64,000 nt of DNA, taken from positions 25,321,554 to 25,385,553 of the forward strand of contig CM020619.1 in the NCBI GenBank assembly GCA_009829735.1, read 5' to 3'. The position numbers were made by a program, and so were the translations under genes. Below, one piece after another: positions 47,625 to 59,803 of this stretch. Every line of letters begins with the position of its first letter. Within the stretch, counting starts at the first letter, position 1. A model generated the notes under the pieces. It saw only the letters and a program-made list of their open reading frames with translations, was not told the DNA's origin and did not search any database. Origin of the DNA: Pyropia yezoensis. Its lineage: Eukaryota; Rhodophyta; Bangiophyceae; Bangiales; Bangiaceae.

Positions 47625-50042
47625 ATGAGCTACCTCAAGGAACTCGCTGAGGCGCTTCGTGTCATCGAGCAGTTGGGATGTGACAGCGGCGATGGTGCTC
47701 ATCGCGTGGCTGTGACGACGGCGGTGGGTAAGTGGGTCACTGCAGACATGGTTCCACCCCCTCCCTCCCGGATGCAAGAGCCCGACGCTGACCACACCCG
47801 GCGCCCACTCCTGGCGGCTGTGCCCCTATCGGCGGCATCGGCCGCTCTGGTGGGCGCCAAAGGGGTTCAAGTTGGGGCCCTTGCGGCTGCAGACTCGGCG
47901 GTGGTGGACGCGTTGACGGGCGCCATGGACGACGACGGGGTACCGTTGCTTGGGGCTGCTCTCGGCGCGTTCCACGCCGCCACCATGAGCTTTGAAGATG
48001 TCGACTGGAGCGTTTTGCAAGGAGATGGCTGTGACAGACACAGCGCCTGTGAGCAGTTGCGGCTGAATGGTGCGCGTGACGACAAGGAGGGGTGTGGGTC
48101 CGACCAAGACTGGGACGCGTCTATGGCCGGACCGTCCTGTGGAGACTGCCCGGGTCGTGAGGAGGTGCTTGTGTCATCGCTCCCATGGGTCACGGTCCCC
48201 GATGGGGTTCACGTCCCCATGGGGGGTGTCCCTCTTCATGTGAGTGACGACCTTTTGTGGCCCCCGACGGTGGAGGCCGCTAATGAAGAAGAGATGGGAA
48301 TTGATGCGAGTGGAGCTGGGGGATTCCTGGACGGTGCCCACCAAGAGGCCCTCTACGTCCCCCCCCCCACAACGGTTGTCGTAGTGTTTTGGCCACGCAT
48401 CTGGGCAGACGAGGTGTGGGCCCGGGGCGGCCTGTGGGCCGCTCTCGCACGCGTGCGTGCCATGGTCTCGACCACGACGGCAGCGGGCGTCTATGACCTT
48501 CCTGCAGCAGTGTCCATGCTGCAGGCGGCAGTTGAAGACGCCGCGCGCCCCAGTTGTGTCGTCGGCGACGTGCCGTCCTTTGCGGTGGCCCCCATCCTAC
48601 ATCTGGCGAATGTTTTGGATGACGTTCCAACGGCCATGGCGGTGTTGCGGCACCTGGTGCTCCCTCCTCCGCCGGGCATTGCTGATTCTCCTGAAGACCC
48701 GCCGCGTGCGCCGCGTGGCCTGCGGTCTTGCGACGAGGCGGCGGCGGTGGCGGACCTGGCACGCTGGTTGGGCTGCCACGCGCGCCGCGAGGAACTGGCG
48801 GTGCTGCGCAGGGTTGTATCTGAGAGCGGCCCCCCATCGATGGTGGCAGTGCGTTGGCTAGCGGAAGAATTGTCACGCGAGCGCTTCCAGGCTTTCCCCG
48901 ACGGGGCGGTGGGGTCATCAGCGGCTGGAGTCACTGTGGCAGCCCAGATTCACTGTGCAACGGCGGCGCGCATGGACGTTTCTACCGCCGTCGCTGCTGT
49001 GAATGCTACATTCCTCCCCAGCGACCTGGTGACGGACATGGCGGAGCTGTTTTGCTGTGTGATGAACGGAAACGTTTCTGCTGCGCCTCCTCACGCTTCC
49101 CTGGCGCTCGCTGCTCTGGGGCGCTTGGCCGTATGCAGTCTGGTCAACGTGTCGCCTGCCATGGTACCGAAAGTCACTCGTCTTTTTTCAAACTTGTTGT
49201 CGCTGGGTGACAACAATACGCTTCTCATTCTGTACGAGAAGCTTTCCTGTTGCCAAGAGGCAATCGCTCTTCAGATGCTGGTCGCGGTTCTATCAGACCC
49301 GAGCGTCCTGGCCGCAGGCACACACCGCTGGCAGTCATCGGGTAGAGATGAGGCTACTACTGTGTTTCGCCCCATTGCCGCCACTTTTGTCAAGCGTGCT
49401 GCACCAGTGGTTGCTCGTCACCCTCTCCCCACGTATTGCATCCCCGCGGCGTTGCCTCCTCGCGAGGCGACCGCTGTGCAGATCCCCGGGGCGGAAATGA
49501 CCTCCTTCCTCCGTGGTCCTTCGTTGAGGCACAAGGTTGGCCCATTTGCAGGGGGAGTTGATTCCGCAAAGGCTTGGGTGGACACTCTTCTCTCCGGGGC
49601 TGGCGCTGCCATTGGGGGGTACGACATCAACGCCGTTCCTGTGACGCGCACCGACGGCGTGTGCGTGGTGGTGACCAAGAGCAGGCACAAGACGGTTGAA
49701 CGCGCGGCGACGTATCACAACGCATTAGTAGCGGCCGTTTCCCACTTGCAGTCCTTGCTGCGAGTCGGGGCGTGTGGGCGTGTCGGTGCGGCAGGGCCAA
49801 GCGCCGACACTCCATGTTCGAATGCATGTTTGAGGGGGTCGGGGACTAAGACTGAGTCCGCCCCCAGCCCTGCCAGCTCCTCTTCCTCTCATGTCAAGCG
49901 CGCAGCGCGCTCGACAATCTCTGCGACTGCCATCGATGGCGCTAGCAACGATGACAACAACTGCACATCTCCGAAGACCACGGCAGTGGGCAACTCATTG
50001 GAGCCATCCCCAAGGCCGTCTAAGCATGGCCGCAACCGCTGA
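47625..50042 (+). CDS. Unrecognised large protein (805 aa)
   Basis: Long frame with balanced composition and no low-complexity dominance, so very likely a real gene. First ATG 47625 (MSYLKELAEALRVIEQLG). Residues up to about 230 are Gly/Asp/Val-rich with several Cys. The middle (about 240-600) is helical with Leu/Ala/Val spacing that resembles alpha-helical repeats (ILHLANVLDDVPTAMAVLRHLV; LARWLGCHARREELAVLRRVV; LALAALGRLAVCSLVNV). A mixed region follows (DINAVPVTRTDGVCVVVTKS). The last 90 residues are Ser/Thr-rich and basic, ending SKHGRNR, possibly a nuclear signal. No signal peptide or membrane helix. A helical-repeat scaffold is my best structural guess; no function is assigned. Confidence 0.75.
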   Translation: MSYLKELAEALRVIEQLGCDSGDGAHRVAVTTAVGKWVTADMVPPPPSRMQEPDADHTRRPLLAAVPLSAASAALVGAKGVQVGALAAADSAVVDALTGAMDDDGVPLLGAALGAFHAATMSFEDVDWSVLQGDGCDRHSACEQLRLNGARDDKEGCGSDQDWDASMAGPSCGDCPGREEVLVSSLPWVTVPDGVHVPMGGVPLHVSDDLLWPPTVEAANEEEMGIDASGAGGFLDGAHQEALYVPPPTTVVVVFWPRIWADEVWARGGLWAALARVRAMVSTTTAAGVYDLPAAVSMLQAAVEDAARPSCVVGDVPSFAVAPILHLANVLDDVPTAMAVLRHLVLPPPPGIADSPEDPPRAPRGLRSCDEAAAVADLARWLGCHARREELAVLRRVVSESGPPSMVAVRWLAEELSRERFQAFPDGAVGSSAAGVTVAAQIHCATAARMDVSTAVAAVNATFLPSDLVTDMAELFCCVMNGNVSAAPPHASLALAALGRLAVCSLVNVSPAMVPKVTRLFSNLLSLGDNNTLLILYEKLSCCQEAIALQMLVAVLSDPSVLAAGTHRWQSSGRDEATTVFRPIAATFVKRAAPVVARHPLPTYCIPAALPPREATAVQIPGAEMTSFLRGPSLRHKVGPFAGGVDSAKAWVDTLLSGAGAAIGGYDINAVPVTRTDGVCVVVTKSRHKTVERAATYHNALVAAVSHLQSLLRVGACGRVGAAGPSADTPCSNACLRGSGTKTESAPSPASSSSSHVKRAARSTISATAIDGASNDDNNCTSPKTTAVGNSLEPSPRPSKHGRNR

Positions 50043-51041
50043 CTGCTTGGCACAGTCCTCCCTTGCTGCTGCCGTTCCGTCGATGCCCCCATCCATGAGG
50101 TTTGTCTTGTTTGTTGTTTGTTGAGCTGTTTTGTCTGTGCCCAGCGAGTGGGCTTATTGACCATGCTTGTTCCCCTCTGGAACGATTCTTTCATCAAGGT
50201 CTCCCGGCCGGCGTGGCCCAACATTGTGGCTCACTTCCTGTTCGCCATGTCACTCCAGGGGGTTAGCTGATTCTGGGCTGGCCGACCACTCTATCATGAA
50301 CAATCGCGCGGCGGCGCAGACGGCACAGATGGCAGTCAATGCTTCATGTGCCACCGACGGCCCCTGTGCAAACGTTGTGCTCCTGCACAGCTTACTCTAC
50401 CTCCTCCGCTGCAGACATCAGCTGGCAAGACTGCGCACATAAACAAATCAGGCATGACATGCAATGATCAATCATAAAAAAATGGTTCCAAACACACCAG
50501 ACGGTGGGAGTCGAGGGAAAAAGGAAAAACGCCTCGCCGCTCTGAAAGCCCCCTCCTCCCTCCCAGTAGCCACAGGGCGCCCGACTCCTCTCACTGCGCC
50601 GAGTCCGCCGCTGCCGTCGCCGCCGCCACCGCCGCCATCACCGTGGCTGGCACCATGGCCGGCACCACCGCCGCCGCAGCCGTCACCATTATTGCCACCG
50701 CCGTCGCCACCACCACCGCCGCCCGTAACAGCTGCCGACGCCGCCGCCACCGCCGCCCTCACCACGGCTTGCACCACGACCGGCAGTACCGCCACCGCAG
50801 CTTATGTCGCCGCTGCAGCCCCCACTGCCGCCGCAGCCGCCACGGCCACGGCAACCGCCGTCGCTAATGGCGCGGTCAGCACCACCGCCGACTCCAACAC
50901 AGCCGCCACCGCGCCAATACCACGGCAACCACCGTCGCCGCCAACACCACTGCCGCCGCACAGCGGCCGTAGCCGCAGACGCCACCGCCACTACAGTCGT
51001 CACCACAGGACCGGCAACCGGGAGGGAGGCAGTCCCGCTCC
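50043..51041. other. Intergenic, with a Pro/Ala trinucleotide-rich block
   Basis: After the 805-aa gene, 50580-50960 consists of CCG/CCA/GCC repeats. These open frames on both strands (for example 50464-51045 plus, Pro then Ala/Thr-rich). I do not support a gene. Confidence 0.4.
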
Positions 51042-51332
51042 TTAATCGATGGGCAGGATGATCCAGCCGAAGCGCAGATGGGGGTGTGACATCCCACCCG
51101 CCACAGGCGGACGCAGGGGGCAGGCGGCAGCCAGCTCAGGGTCATAAGGGCTAGGGGGGAGATGCCAGCCGGTGGGGAGGGGGGGCACCACATCACCATC
51201 CGGGGGCGGCGGTGGGGCGGGGGCCCCGGGCGGTGAGGGAGGTCGGAGGGGGACGATGGGCGGTGGCGGCGTCGCCGCCGCGGGCGGCGGATCACCGCCC
51301 GCCTGGGCGGACGGGAGGGGGGCGGGGGTCAT
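51042..51332 (-). CDS. Small Pro-rich unknown protein (96 aa)
   Basis: ATG at 51332-51330 after a pyrimidine-rich leader on the minus strand. The first 50 residues are Pro/Ala-rich. The last 45 have ordered composition (WHLPPSPYDPELAAACPLRP, then GGMSHPHLRFGWIILPID). Same layout as the 134-aa gene (Pro-rich start, compact end), though without sequence similarity. Not recognised. Confidence 0.3.
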   Translation of the reverse strand: MTPAPLPSAQAGGDPPPAAATPPPPIVPLRPPSPPGAPAPPPPPDGDVVPPLPTGWHLPPSPYDPELAAACPLRPPVAGGMSHPHLRFGWIILPID

Positions 51333-51558
51333 TGTGGGGTAACAGGGGGCGCGAGTCGTGCAGAAAGGTAGAGGGCAGCGAGGAGGGGCGCGTGCATGAA
51401 GGGACCTGCAACGAAGAAGATCCAGCTGACGGTCGTCGATGCGGAGGCTCGCAGAGCTCGAAAGGGTCGCTCATTTCATTTTGGCTGTGCATGCCAATCA
51501 CTCAAGAGGAAAAACATTTCTCCAGTCCCGGTCAAATCGCAGCAGGTGAAAGATGAAG

Positions 51559-51636
51559 TGCTCGAGCACAGCGCTGTGCCGAGGTGCTCGAGCACAGCGC
51601 TGTGCCGAGGTGCTCGAGCACAGCGCTGTGCCGACT
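51559..51636. repeat. Three 26-bp tandem units made of palindromes
   Basis: Unit GTGCTCGAGCACAGCGCTGT plus GCCGAG, repeated without change. Each unit holds the palindrome GTGCTCGAGCAC next to CAGCGCTG, so the array can fold in several registers. It marks the change to AT-richer DNA. Confidence 0.9.
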
Positions 51637-52307
51637 AAGCCGGCGACGCGGATTTTGGGAAGCAAGCTTGTTTTCCACCCGCGTAACCGGTTCCGCACCC
51701 TCCCACAGCTGCCCCTAGCGCACATTTTCGGCAGAAAATCACGAGAATGCATGCACTCACAGGCGGAGGGCCGCTGGGGGCTTGCTCTCTCATACAAGAA
51801 AAGTGGCTGCGGCGTGCGCTTCACGCCTATTAGAGGCACGCACGTCGCAGTATATCGCACCGAAAAGGGCCAGCTCACATAAAAGCGAGCAGAAGCAATT
51901 AAGCTTGCTGTTTCATTGGCTGCGCAAGCATGAGCTTGCACGTCTGACAACAGACACGAGCCATTCCGCCAATCAGGCCCAGAAGAAACGACTGTACAAG
52001 GAAAGATCTTGCAGGAAAGCGTGCCCCACGAGCAATGTTTTCCTGTAATGGCTTGTGTACATGGCTGCGCAAGCGTTTCCTCAACAAGAGCAGGCAAATG
52101 CAGCTCTCTCCGCGATGACGGTTTAGTGGGCAAAGCGCAAGTACCATTCATAGATATGCATAGAAGCGTGTACCAGCACCCCACGTTCGCCAACAGCCAG
52201 ACACCACTGCGTAGTCCAAAAAGCAGGTCCGGGTTGCCCTCACATAACGTGGTCCTTTGAACGGGGATGTCGTGCAAAATACGTTTATGCATGCCTACAC
52301 TGGCAAA

Positions 52308-52377
52308 AGAGAAGGCGGAACGGCACGTCATCGCTATCGCCGAGGCGATAGCGATGACGTGCCGGTCCGCCTTCTCT
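52308..52377. repeat. 70-base hairpin with 33-bp arms
   Basis: The left arm 52308-52340 and right arm 52345-52377 are inverse copies with one mismatch, around the 4-base loop CGAG. Core arm sequence: GGCACGTCATCGCTATCGC. It is followed by an A/T-rich stretch. Confidence 0.85.
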
Positions 52378-52409
52378 CAGGTCATTCGAGCAAAGAGAAA
52401 TTTTTTATT

Positions 52410-52772
52410 TTGCTGGTTTCTGATTCCCGTCCTGGGGGACTGAGACTGACTCTCTCAGAGAGGCTCTCAGCCAAATGAGGTCGCCCCTTGGACCGACTCC
52501 CCGAGCGATGTGCCCACTCAGGCCAAGTCGCTTTGCAATACATCCAATCTCCACGGAAACAGCTGGACCGGCCAAGATGATTTTGAATGGGGCGGCTGAC
52601 ATTTAAGTCACTTCAGCTCCTGAGAAGAAATATTTGAGGCACTCTTCGACCGTCTTCGTGGGACCTTCGAGCAACTGATGGACAATTTTCGCCAATGGAA
52701 TGCATTGATTTTTCAACAAAGAACTTCTTGTCTCGGTCTCGGTACCCTAGGACAGCATTAAGCAAGCGGCAA
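52410..52772. mobile_element. Short TIR element, family 1, copy 1 (degenerate)
   Basis: It begins TTGCTGG...CCTGGGGGACTGAGACTGAC and ends with the inverse GTCTCGGTCTCGGTACCCTAGG...CGGCAA. It is similar along its length (roughly 70% by eye) to 59804-60193. No coding capacity. Confidence 0.55.
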
Positions 52773-52835
52773 TGGAGTGAGAGTTCTGCACCAACATATT
52801 TCTCCGCCACATATGTACACATCTATTGCAGATTT

Positions 52836-53231
52836 CCAAATTTTGTCCCATGGGAACAAGAGCAAGGGCAAGTGTGGATAAGCAGGGGCCATGCTGGCAG
52901 CACGACCGTGGAAAGAAGCTTACGATTGGCTATGGCCATAAAAGCCCTCGCAACGAACGCTCTTTGTTCAAAGCAATATTGTCTTTTCGTCGGATCTCGC
53001 CTGTTCTCCCTCCATCTCAGATCATCTGTGTCAAAAACATGAAGCGCTCAGCCTGTGCCTGTTCTCCCCACGAAGTGGTCAGAAATCTCAAACATTCGCC
53101 AGATCACACTGCTCGTAGAGCAATGGACGCTCATGTTGCAGAGCAGTCATCGGCCAGACAGGCATCATCTGAGTCAGATCATAGATCCTGTCTGTTTTTG
53201 CTCTTGTCCGCATGGAACGAAATTGACCGAA
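52836..53231. mobile_element. Short TIR element, family 2, best copy
   Basis: Left end AAATTTTGTCCCATGGGAAC plus AAGAGCAA; the right end (53196-53229) is its imperfect inverse (TTGCTCTTGTCCGCATGGAA). Related pieces occur at 54730-54935 and 60886-60930. Non-coding. Confidence 0.45.
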
Positions 53232-54725
53232 TTCAACTAAACAAGGATATGAATTGTCCCAGCAACATTTTTCTTTCCAACTGAGCTTCAATTGGCAACC
53301 GTTGACTAGGACCACATATATTGCTCCAAAAGGATACTTGAGTGCAACCATTTGAACACGAGTATCTCTGTTGTGCAGTGGCGTTTCCAGCCTAGCGCGA
53401 CATATGCAGACTGGTCGGCTCCGGGTGAGCGCTTGGAAGTCCTTGAAAAAATGTTGAAGCAATGCTATTGGTATTCATGTAGTCTGTTGCGCCCAATTTT
53501 GGATCGTTTGTGCTTCCACTTGGACTGAAAATATTGGCCTTCTGGTGGGTGTCACCCCCGGTCGAAGGGGTCTGTGAGCGACCAGAACGCGATTAAAAAA
53601 CGCAAGCAACTGCCATGAAATACCATTCGACCCAGAAACGGGGATTGTCGTTCCAAGTAATGTTCCAAGATGTCTGTAGGGACGCCTCGAAGGAATTATG
53701 TTTTCTATAGAGACCTCTGCGTAGGCGGTGATATCATTATGCTAACTTGGCATGGTGTGCGGAGATTAGCTATCCCAAGTTTGACCCTCTTCAATTCATG
53801 AGTGGTATGAACAACAATCATACGTGGTGCATGACGATGGAACACTCATTTGTTTTTGCTCTTATTTTTTTGAATTTGCACCACCACTGGATCGGGCTCA
53901 TCGAGAGCAAGCCACACAGCGTCTTTGTTTTAAAAGCGCAACGTATCGGACGAACACTTTCCACACAAGAGAACAAATTAGTGGGATAAAACAATGCATT
54001 TTTGCGTTTCGGACTGCGTGCAGACTTGCGCGCCGTATCAATCTGTAAGACTTTGCCCAATTCCGCGGACGCCACAGACGCAATGACCAGAGAGAAGCTT
54101 CATTTTGAAGGCTATCGGCGTGACATCGTGAAAAGTGTCATGAGGCCAGTTGGAATCGCTTCTGTAGCTACTGCTCGCTCGAAATGCTTTAGGCCTTACC
54201 ATCTTTACTTGGATGCGCTAGTAAGCAGTCGAGGCGGCGACGAGCTGTTCTCCTCCTCTCTTCTTCGCTGCGAGGCCCTGGTCAGCTACGCACCAAGATT
54301 TTTTGCTACTAGCAGTGGAACGCAACGTCTCTGAGCATATCCAAAAGTATTATGTACGTTTTGTACCTGAATATACTTCCCCACCCCTGCACACAGACAC
54401 TATCTCAGGACGCAGCCTGTGTCTACGAGACAGATAAGCGTTTTTGGCGCATGTCTCCCTTCTTTGTTTTTTGTGTTGCTGAGGGCTCACCTTTCGGCAG
54501 ATGCAAGCAAGAACACAAGTGCAGGAACAAAAGTACGAGCCAATCGCGTGCTGGTAGCTTTTAATTGAGCAAGAGCGCTTCAAGGCCCTTTGATCCCGTC
54601 CAAATACGTCATTGGCTAGGGCTAGAGCGGATCTCCAATCCCAGGAGAAAAGGACGAAAAAATTGGCGTCTTTAGGAAGATAGTTGTTATCTCGGACGAT
54701 TTCGCTTGACCTTTACCGAACCCGG
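53232..54725. other. AT-richer non-coding DNA
   Basis: No frame with recognisable protein. Some fragments resemble family 2 ends (TTTGTTTTTGCTCTT near 53848). Nothing else stood out. Confidence 0.4.
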
Positions 54726-54935
54726 GCAAAATTTGTCGCTGACAGTTGTGTGGCGTCCATGTGTGCCTCCTCCGCCATTTGCTCGAAAACGCCCAGAAAT
54801 TCAGAGAATCGCCTAATTACACAACAACAGACCTTAATGCGGAGCAGTCATTGGTTAGCGGTCTGTCATCTGAGGCTCGTGATTGGTCATCTGCAGTTCG
54901 TTCGTGCAGCTGTTCCAATCGACCGAAATTGAGGG
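54726..54935. mobile_element. Family 2 TIR element, degraded copy
   Basis: Shares CAAAATTTGTC at the left, GAGCAGTCATYGGY with CATCTGAG in the middle (compare 53137-53175) and CGAAATTGAGG near the right end with 52836-53231. Many changes elsewhere; boundaries uncertain. Confidence 0.35.
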
Positions 54936-57900
54936 CTCAGCAATAGGAGGTGTGGATTCTTTTTCTCCAGGGCCATGGCGTACGCTGAACTCTTGTTATC
55001 TCTTGGATGCCCCCATGACAACGTCGATAGCGACCAGTACAGAGGTTCCAGTTTCTATGCAGCTCCAGCCCGTTCAGGAGGTGGCGTCATTCAGGAAAAA
55101 GGTTCTGCACTTAACACATAACGACTGGACCCGTGTTCGGGTATACTAACCGGCGTACCAGCACTGAGGCAAGGATTGAAACAGGCAGGCATCGCACTGA
55201 GGCAAGGATTCAACCAGGAAGGCATCGCCATGGAATGCCAGCAGGGGCATCAGGGCTGTCGTCAAGGCAGGACGCCGTCGCGGCTGGGATAGCGGATTCC
55301 AGTAGAGGCTGTACAGAGAGAAGACCGGAGGGATCACAACCGCCTTCTTGTGGACCATTCGGTTGATACGCTACACATACGTGGTTCGCCTTGGAGCCGG
55401 AGTTGTTTAGAGACTACGGCTGCCAATCGTGGATTATCAGCCCATATTGATATTGGTGTCTGATGACCGCATACAAACATTCCCGTCGATTCAAGCCGCA
55501 GACAAAGTGCGCATCGGACTTCCAATTGTGACAGGCGACGGTGTGGAATAAGTGTTGATCAATAATGAGGAAGTCGGACCGACCGGCCGCAAGAGCGGAA
55601 AGCGACAGCTATTACCGACTACGCAAAGAAGACGGTCCTTTATCGCCCGGACGTTCGATGGGGAGCAAGCCAGCCCGACGGCGGCGGCGAGCCCCCACGT
55701 CGAAGGTAAAGGCGAAATATCATGCTGGTCGAGCGACCGAGCGGAGGCCGAAAGGCCGATCGCTACGAGCATGGCAAACAATACGAAAGATCCTTCCAAA
55801 GCACGGACAGATACACAATACAAAACAAAGTAGTCCCCTAAAGGGCGAGCCACAAGTGATCCCAAACCAACAAGGTTGGGGCCACCAGTCAGGGGGGCTA
55901 CAAACCCGTAAATACCGGAATTTGGTATGAACGGCGGATATGCTACAGACGGGACTCGAGTTGTTTTTTTTGTCATAGTATCACAAGAACACGGTTCGCT
56001 GTGCCCAACGCTGCGCGAATCACTTCATCGAGCTCCGTCAAAGAAACCGTTAAAAGCCTGTGTCAAGGCCAAGAGCAGCCTGTCTCTCTCTTAGTGAGCG
56101 GTTGTGGCGTTGTGGCGGTGTTGTCTCCGCACTTCCTCCGAGGGTGCCCTCTGCAAGATGTGGCAGCTCACCGCAGATCATTGAACTGCAATCCGATTTG
56201 ATAGAGGACCAAATTGCGCCTCTGTTCTAACGAGCACGTTCGGACGACATGAAGAAGCGCGTACTACCCAGAGATCCGTGCGATCCAGTCGCACGGACCC
56301 CAGCACAGGAAATAGTCTCGTCCATGACAAATACAGGACCGCAGACCCCACCGCCCTCATACAGTTGACCGTTGTACCCAGGCGCAAAAGACGACGCAGA
56401 ATCGTACGCGAAAAAACAGCCCAATATGCTGCACACGAGTCTTTTCGGTGACGTCATACAGGACGCAAGGAACAAACTAAAGAGCTTTCAAATTCCTGTG
56501 ATGTGAGCTACAAAAAGAGCGTGAACATTCGTTTCGCGCGTCCTTGGGGATGAAGCCATGACGGGCCTCAGTCACTCGTCGCTCTGGCGAAAAGGGGACA
56601 GACATTACGTATCGTCAACAGTCGGGGAACATGACTACAGCCACCCAACTGCAAGTGCGGCATCATTCGCCCTACTATGCCAGAACTTCGACGAGAGGGA
56701 GTGCCGGCAGTAGCTCAGACTGTCCAAAGCATACCTTGTGCGGAATCGGTATGGCTGGAAGGAAACCGTGTTGAGGTCAAAGGTGTACTGCCACACGTGT
56801 GAGGAAATGATCAAAATGGCTCGGTGTGTCCGAACTGTACGATGGGACAGCCGATACCAGGGTTGCAATACTTCAACCATAGACTATGCGGCTGCGATGT
56901 GTTACATAACAAGTGTCGTACTAACTAGACATGATGCGAACCATTGTCGCGCGATCTCTTTATAATGTGGATGACCATCGGCCCCAGGGTGACGGCGATG
57001 TTGAGGAGGCCTCTCCTCCGTTTACAGGCTCCTCGCACGCCAGGCAATAGCAGATCAGGTAGCAAAAAGAGGCTCGTATCAGTCAAGCTCCGCATAACTA
57101 GCGTGCCGACTTGATGCAGACGAGTCAGAATCGGGTGGCGTTATTATACCGTATTTCCTATTTCTCTAGCATTCATTGATATTTTATTGGTTGTTTTGTC
57201 GCACGTAGCGTTAGAGCCTAGCAATCCTGGCTAGATCGGCGACTGCACGAGCAGCTTATGCTGTGAAAATCGGCATGAGCCAGGATGTGTGCTCTCGAAG
57301 GCGTGACAGCACTGCAGAGAGACAGAATTAGAGGGCCGAATGTCAATATTCCTGGCAGACCCAGCGCATCATAAAACAGACCAGACCAATATCTCTCGGG
57401 AGAGACACCGAGAGTCGATCTTTGTGCCCGAGTGCGCACTTTTTCGATGTGGTGTCAGTGCCCTTCGATCTACAGCGGACTTCTGAAGTTGACAGATTGT
57501 TTCGACCTTTAAACTCTAAGTGCCATCCTTCGCTTTCACTTCACAACTGATTGTCAGCATGAAACGGATTTTCTTTTTGATTTCCACGGCAGTCGCCGGT
57601 CGCCGGGACTAGGGCTGTGCATGGCGTCCCTTTTTCCTTGAGCGCGGGGCCGGGGCGCTGAAAATGCCTTGTTCGCGCCCTGAAAGCACCCTTGGGGCTC
57701 CCCACCAACCTTATCTTTTAAGTATTATTTCGATCAGCAGTTCGCTAATTAGTTGTTAGCTGTCATGCAAGTATGTTTGGCCGATTGCGGACTCTGCTTC
57801 CATTCTGGTCTCACACTGACCCCGTCGACTTGGAGAAACATCCAGCTTGGTCAATTCATATTGTCGCGAAATTTGATCGCGCCAAAGTCGTGCCACAAGA

Positions 57901-59803
57901 GCCAGGGCGAGTCAGGTCGCATCGCGCGCGCCAAAATAAAGTTCTTAAATATGGCCGGTTTCTGAAGAATGATCGGATCCGCAAGGGGGTTCATAGCAGG
58001 ATCTCCCACAACACGTGCCGAGAGTTCGCGCATTCTGGGCCACAGCATTTCTCCGGCGGTGCCCGCGGCCTCGACCGAACCACATCCAACACCACCGATC
58101 TGTATCGCATCCATCAAATGCGATGGTGGGAGACCGGGAGAAAAATCTCCTGCCCATCTTCTCTTCCCGGAGCTCTCAGACAACATTGATTGATGAATGG
58201 TGGAAGCTCACTGCGTGCCGCAGCGCAGTGCTGCCAGCGATCATCGGCGACACGAGCATTCTTTCTTGAGCGATACCGCGCAGAACAGTTAAAAATAACA
58301 TTTATTGTGGTGCCGTTCATTAATGTACTCAGTGCACGCCTTCATTTTTCGTCTTACCGCTATTCATTCACTTTTTCATTTGACGCAAGTACGCAATGTA
58401 AGCCATACTCAAAGCGTGCTTCTATTGGCCTTGACTACAGTCCCCGGCATCTCATCTTGTGCTCAGTTGCAGGTACACTCGGAGAGCGCCTACGCCTGGA
58501 CCGCACCACGCGTCTGCTGCATTTCTCGAAGCAGACTGCACCTACATGGTGCCGACTGCGCACGTAAACAATAAATTTAAGCGTTCATTATACGCTTGAG
58601 AGCCAGTGCAGATCCGTTTAGACTGGTGCAACATGTGTTTACTGGCTTAAGCACAACAGTCTGACCCCCAAACTGAAGAGTAAATCTGGACAAGGAAGTC
58701 GACGCATTAGTCGAATCATAAATGTCGAGTTGAGAGCGAGTTTTGACAACAGCAAAAGTCCTGACAAAAAAAAACAGTATTCCTCTAAAATGAGCATCAA
58801 CGAGCATTGGCTCTCAACACCGTGCTCTGGAATACTTCTAAAAGGATGTTTCACCGAGCTTACAATACCATACAGTGCGTTAACTGAAGCAATCCTCCGA
58901 ACAGTTCAGACGACTATGGGGAGTTTCAATGATTGATCGCTCCATGTCACTCTTTCGATAGTGGCGTTGGGGACGAACATTGGCTCTGATCTTCAGTTTT
59001 TTGAACTTTAGTGCGGCGGGCCAGAACGTCAAAAATGTTTAAATAATTGAACGACCTCCTGAAGAGTTCCAAAAACTGTCCTAAACACTCTTCGAGGACT
59101 TCTCAATCAACTTTTCCAAAACTAATTTGAAGCAGTCTTAGTGGAGCACCGCGCAATGTACTGTTCGTATTCTTTTTCTTTGCGTTGAAGAATACGTCTT
59201 TGGAACTCTTCACAGACCACCATGAATCGAGTGGTGGACAATAACTGTGAGGAAGTACATGGGCATTCACTTTTTTTGCTCTTTGTGTCGTGAGGCGCCA
59301 GCTCATGCGTGTTGCGGCGGAGGCGTGGCCCAGTACGCCATGTTTGACGTGCAATGTACGTTCATATAGTGTAGAAGTGAGTAAAAATCGTTTCTCACCG
59401 TGCTTTCAGCATGTATGCCTGAATGAACCCAATTCCCGCTCTATTTCGTTGGGGATTTGACTTTGGCGCAGGTAATCGGGGGTTGGAGACTCCGGAGTGA
59501 GAGCGGGGTTGAGAAAAGGGTGGTAAAAAACGGCGGTGGCCAAGGTGGCGCCGGTCCCCCACAAGGGAGATAACGAAAGGACAAAACCCGACCGCTTTGC
59601 AGAAGAGGCGCGACGACCGTGGCGCCGCCCGAGCGGCTGTGACGCCGGGGGCGGAGGGGGTCATAAGGTGGAAAAAGATTCATGCGGAATTTTGAAACGC
59701 ACTATCCTGAGGACTATTACTTAGCGCCCGGCTGCCGTTTCCTGGAGGCGTAGTAATGTGCAGGACCAGTTCTTTTGCTTTCGAATAAGAATTGGATTCA
59801 ACA
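54936..59803. other. Gene-poor region
   Basis: It includes two 33-bp direct repeats GCACTGAGGCAAGGATTSAA... (about 55161-55226). Open frames at 55491-55976 (minus) and 55565-55930 (plus) overlap each other and match nothing I know. I see no promoter, RNA gene or intact transposon. Two C/G-richer patches lie near 55660-55760 and 59530-59660. Confidence 0.4.

Noticed and set aside
50464..51045. 193-aa Pro/Ala-rich ORF
   Set aside because: Trinucleotide repeats open several frames on both strands; no ordered segment.
51498..52331. 277-aa minus-strand ORF
   Set aside because: Spans a tandem repeat and the hairpin flank, Cys-rich random composition, no domain; probably chance.
55491..55976. 161-aa minus and 121-aa plus overlapping ORFs
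   Set aside because: They are each other's shadow, match nothing known to me and lack a convincing start context.
56738..56965. Integrase zinc-finger-like stretch (YCHTCEEM)
   Set aside because: The Trp-to-Cys spacing is wrong and the flanks show no other integrase motif.
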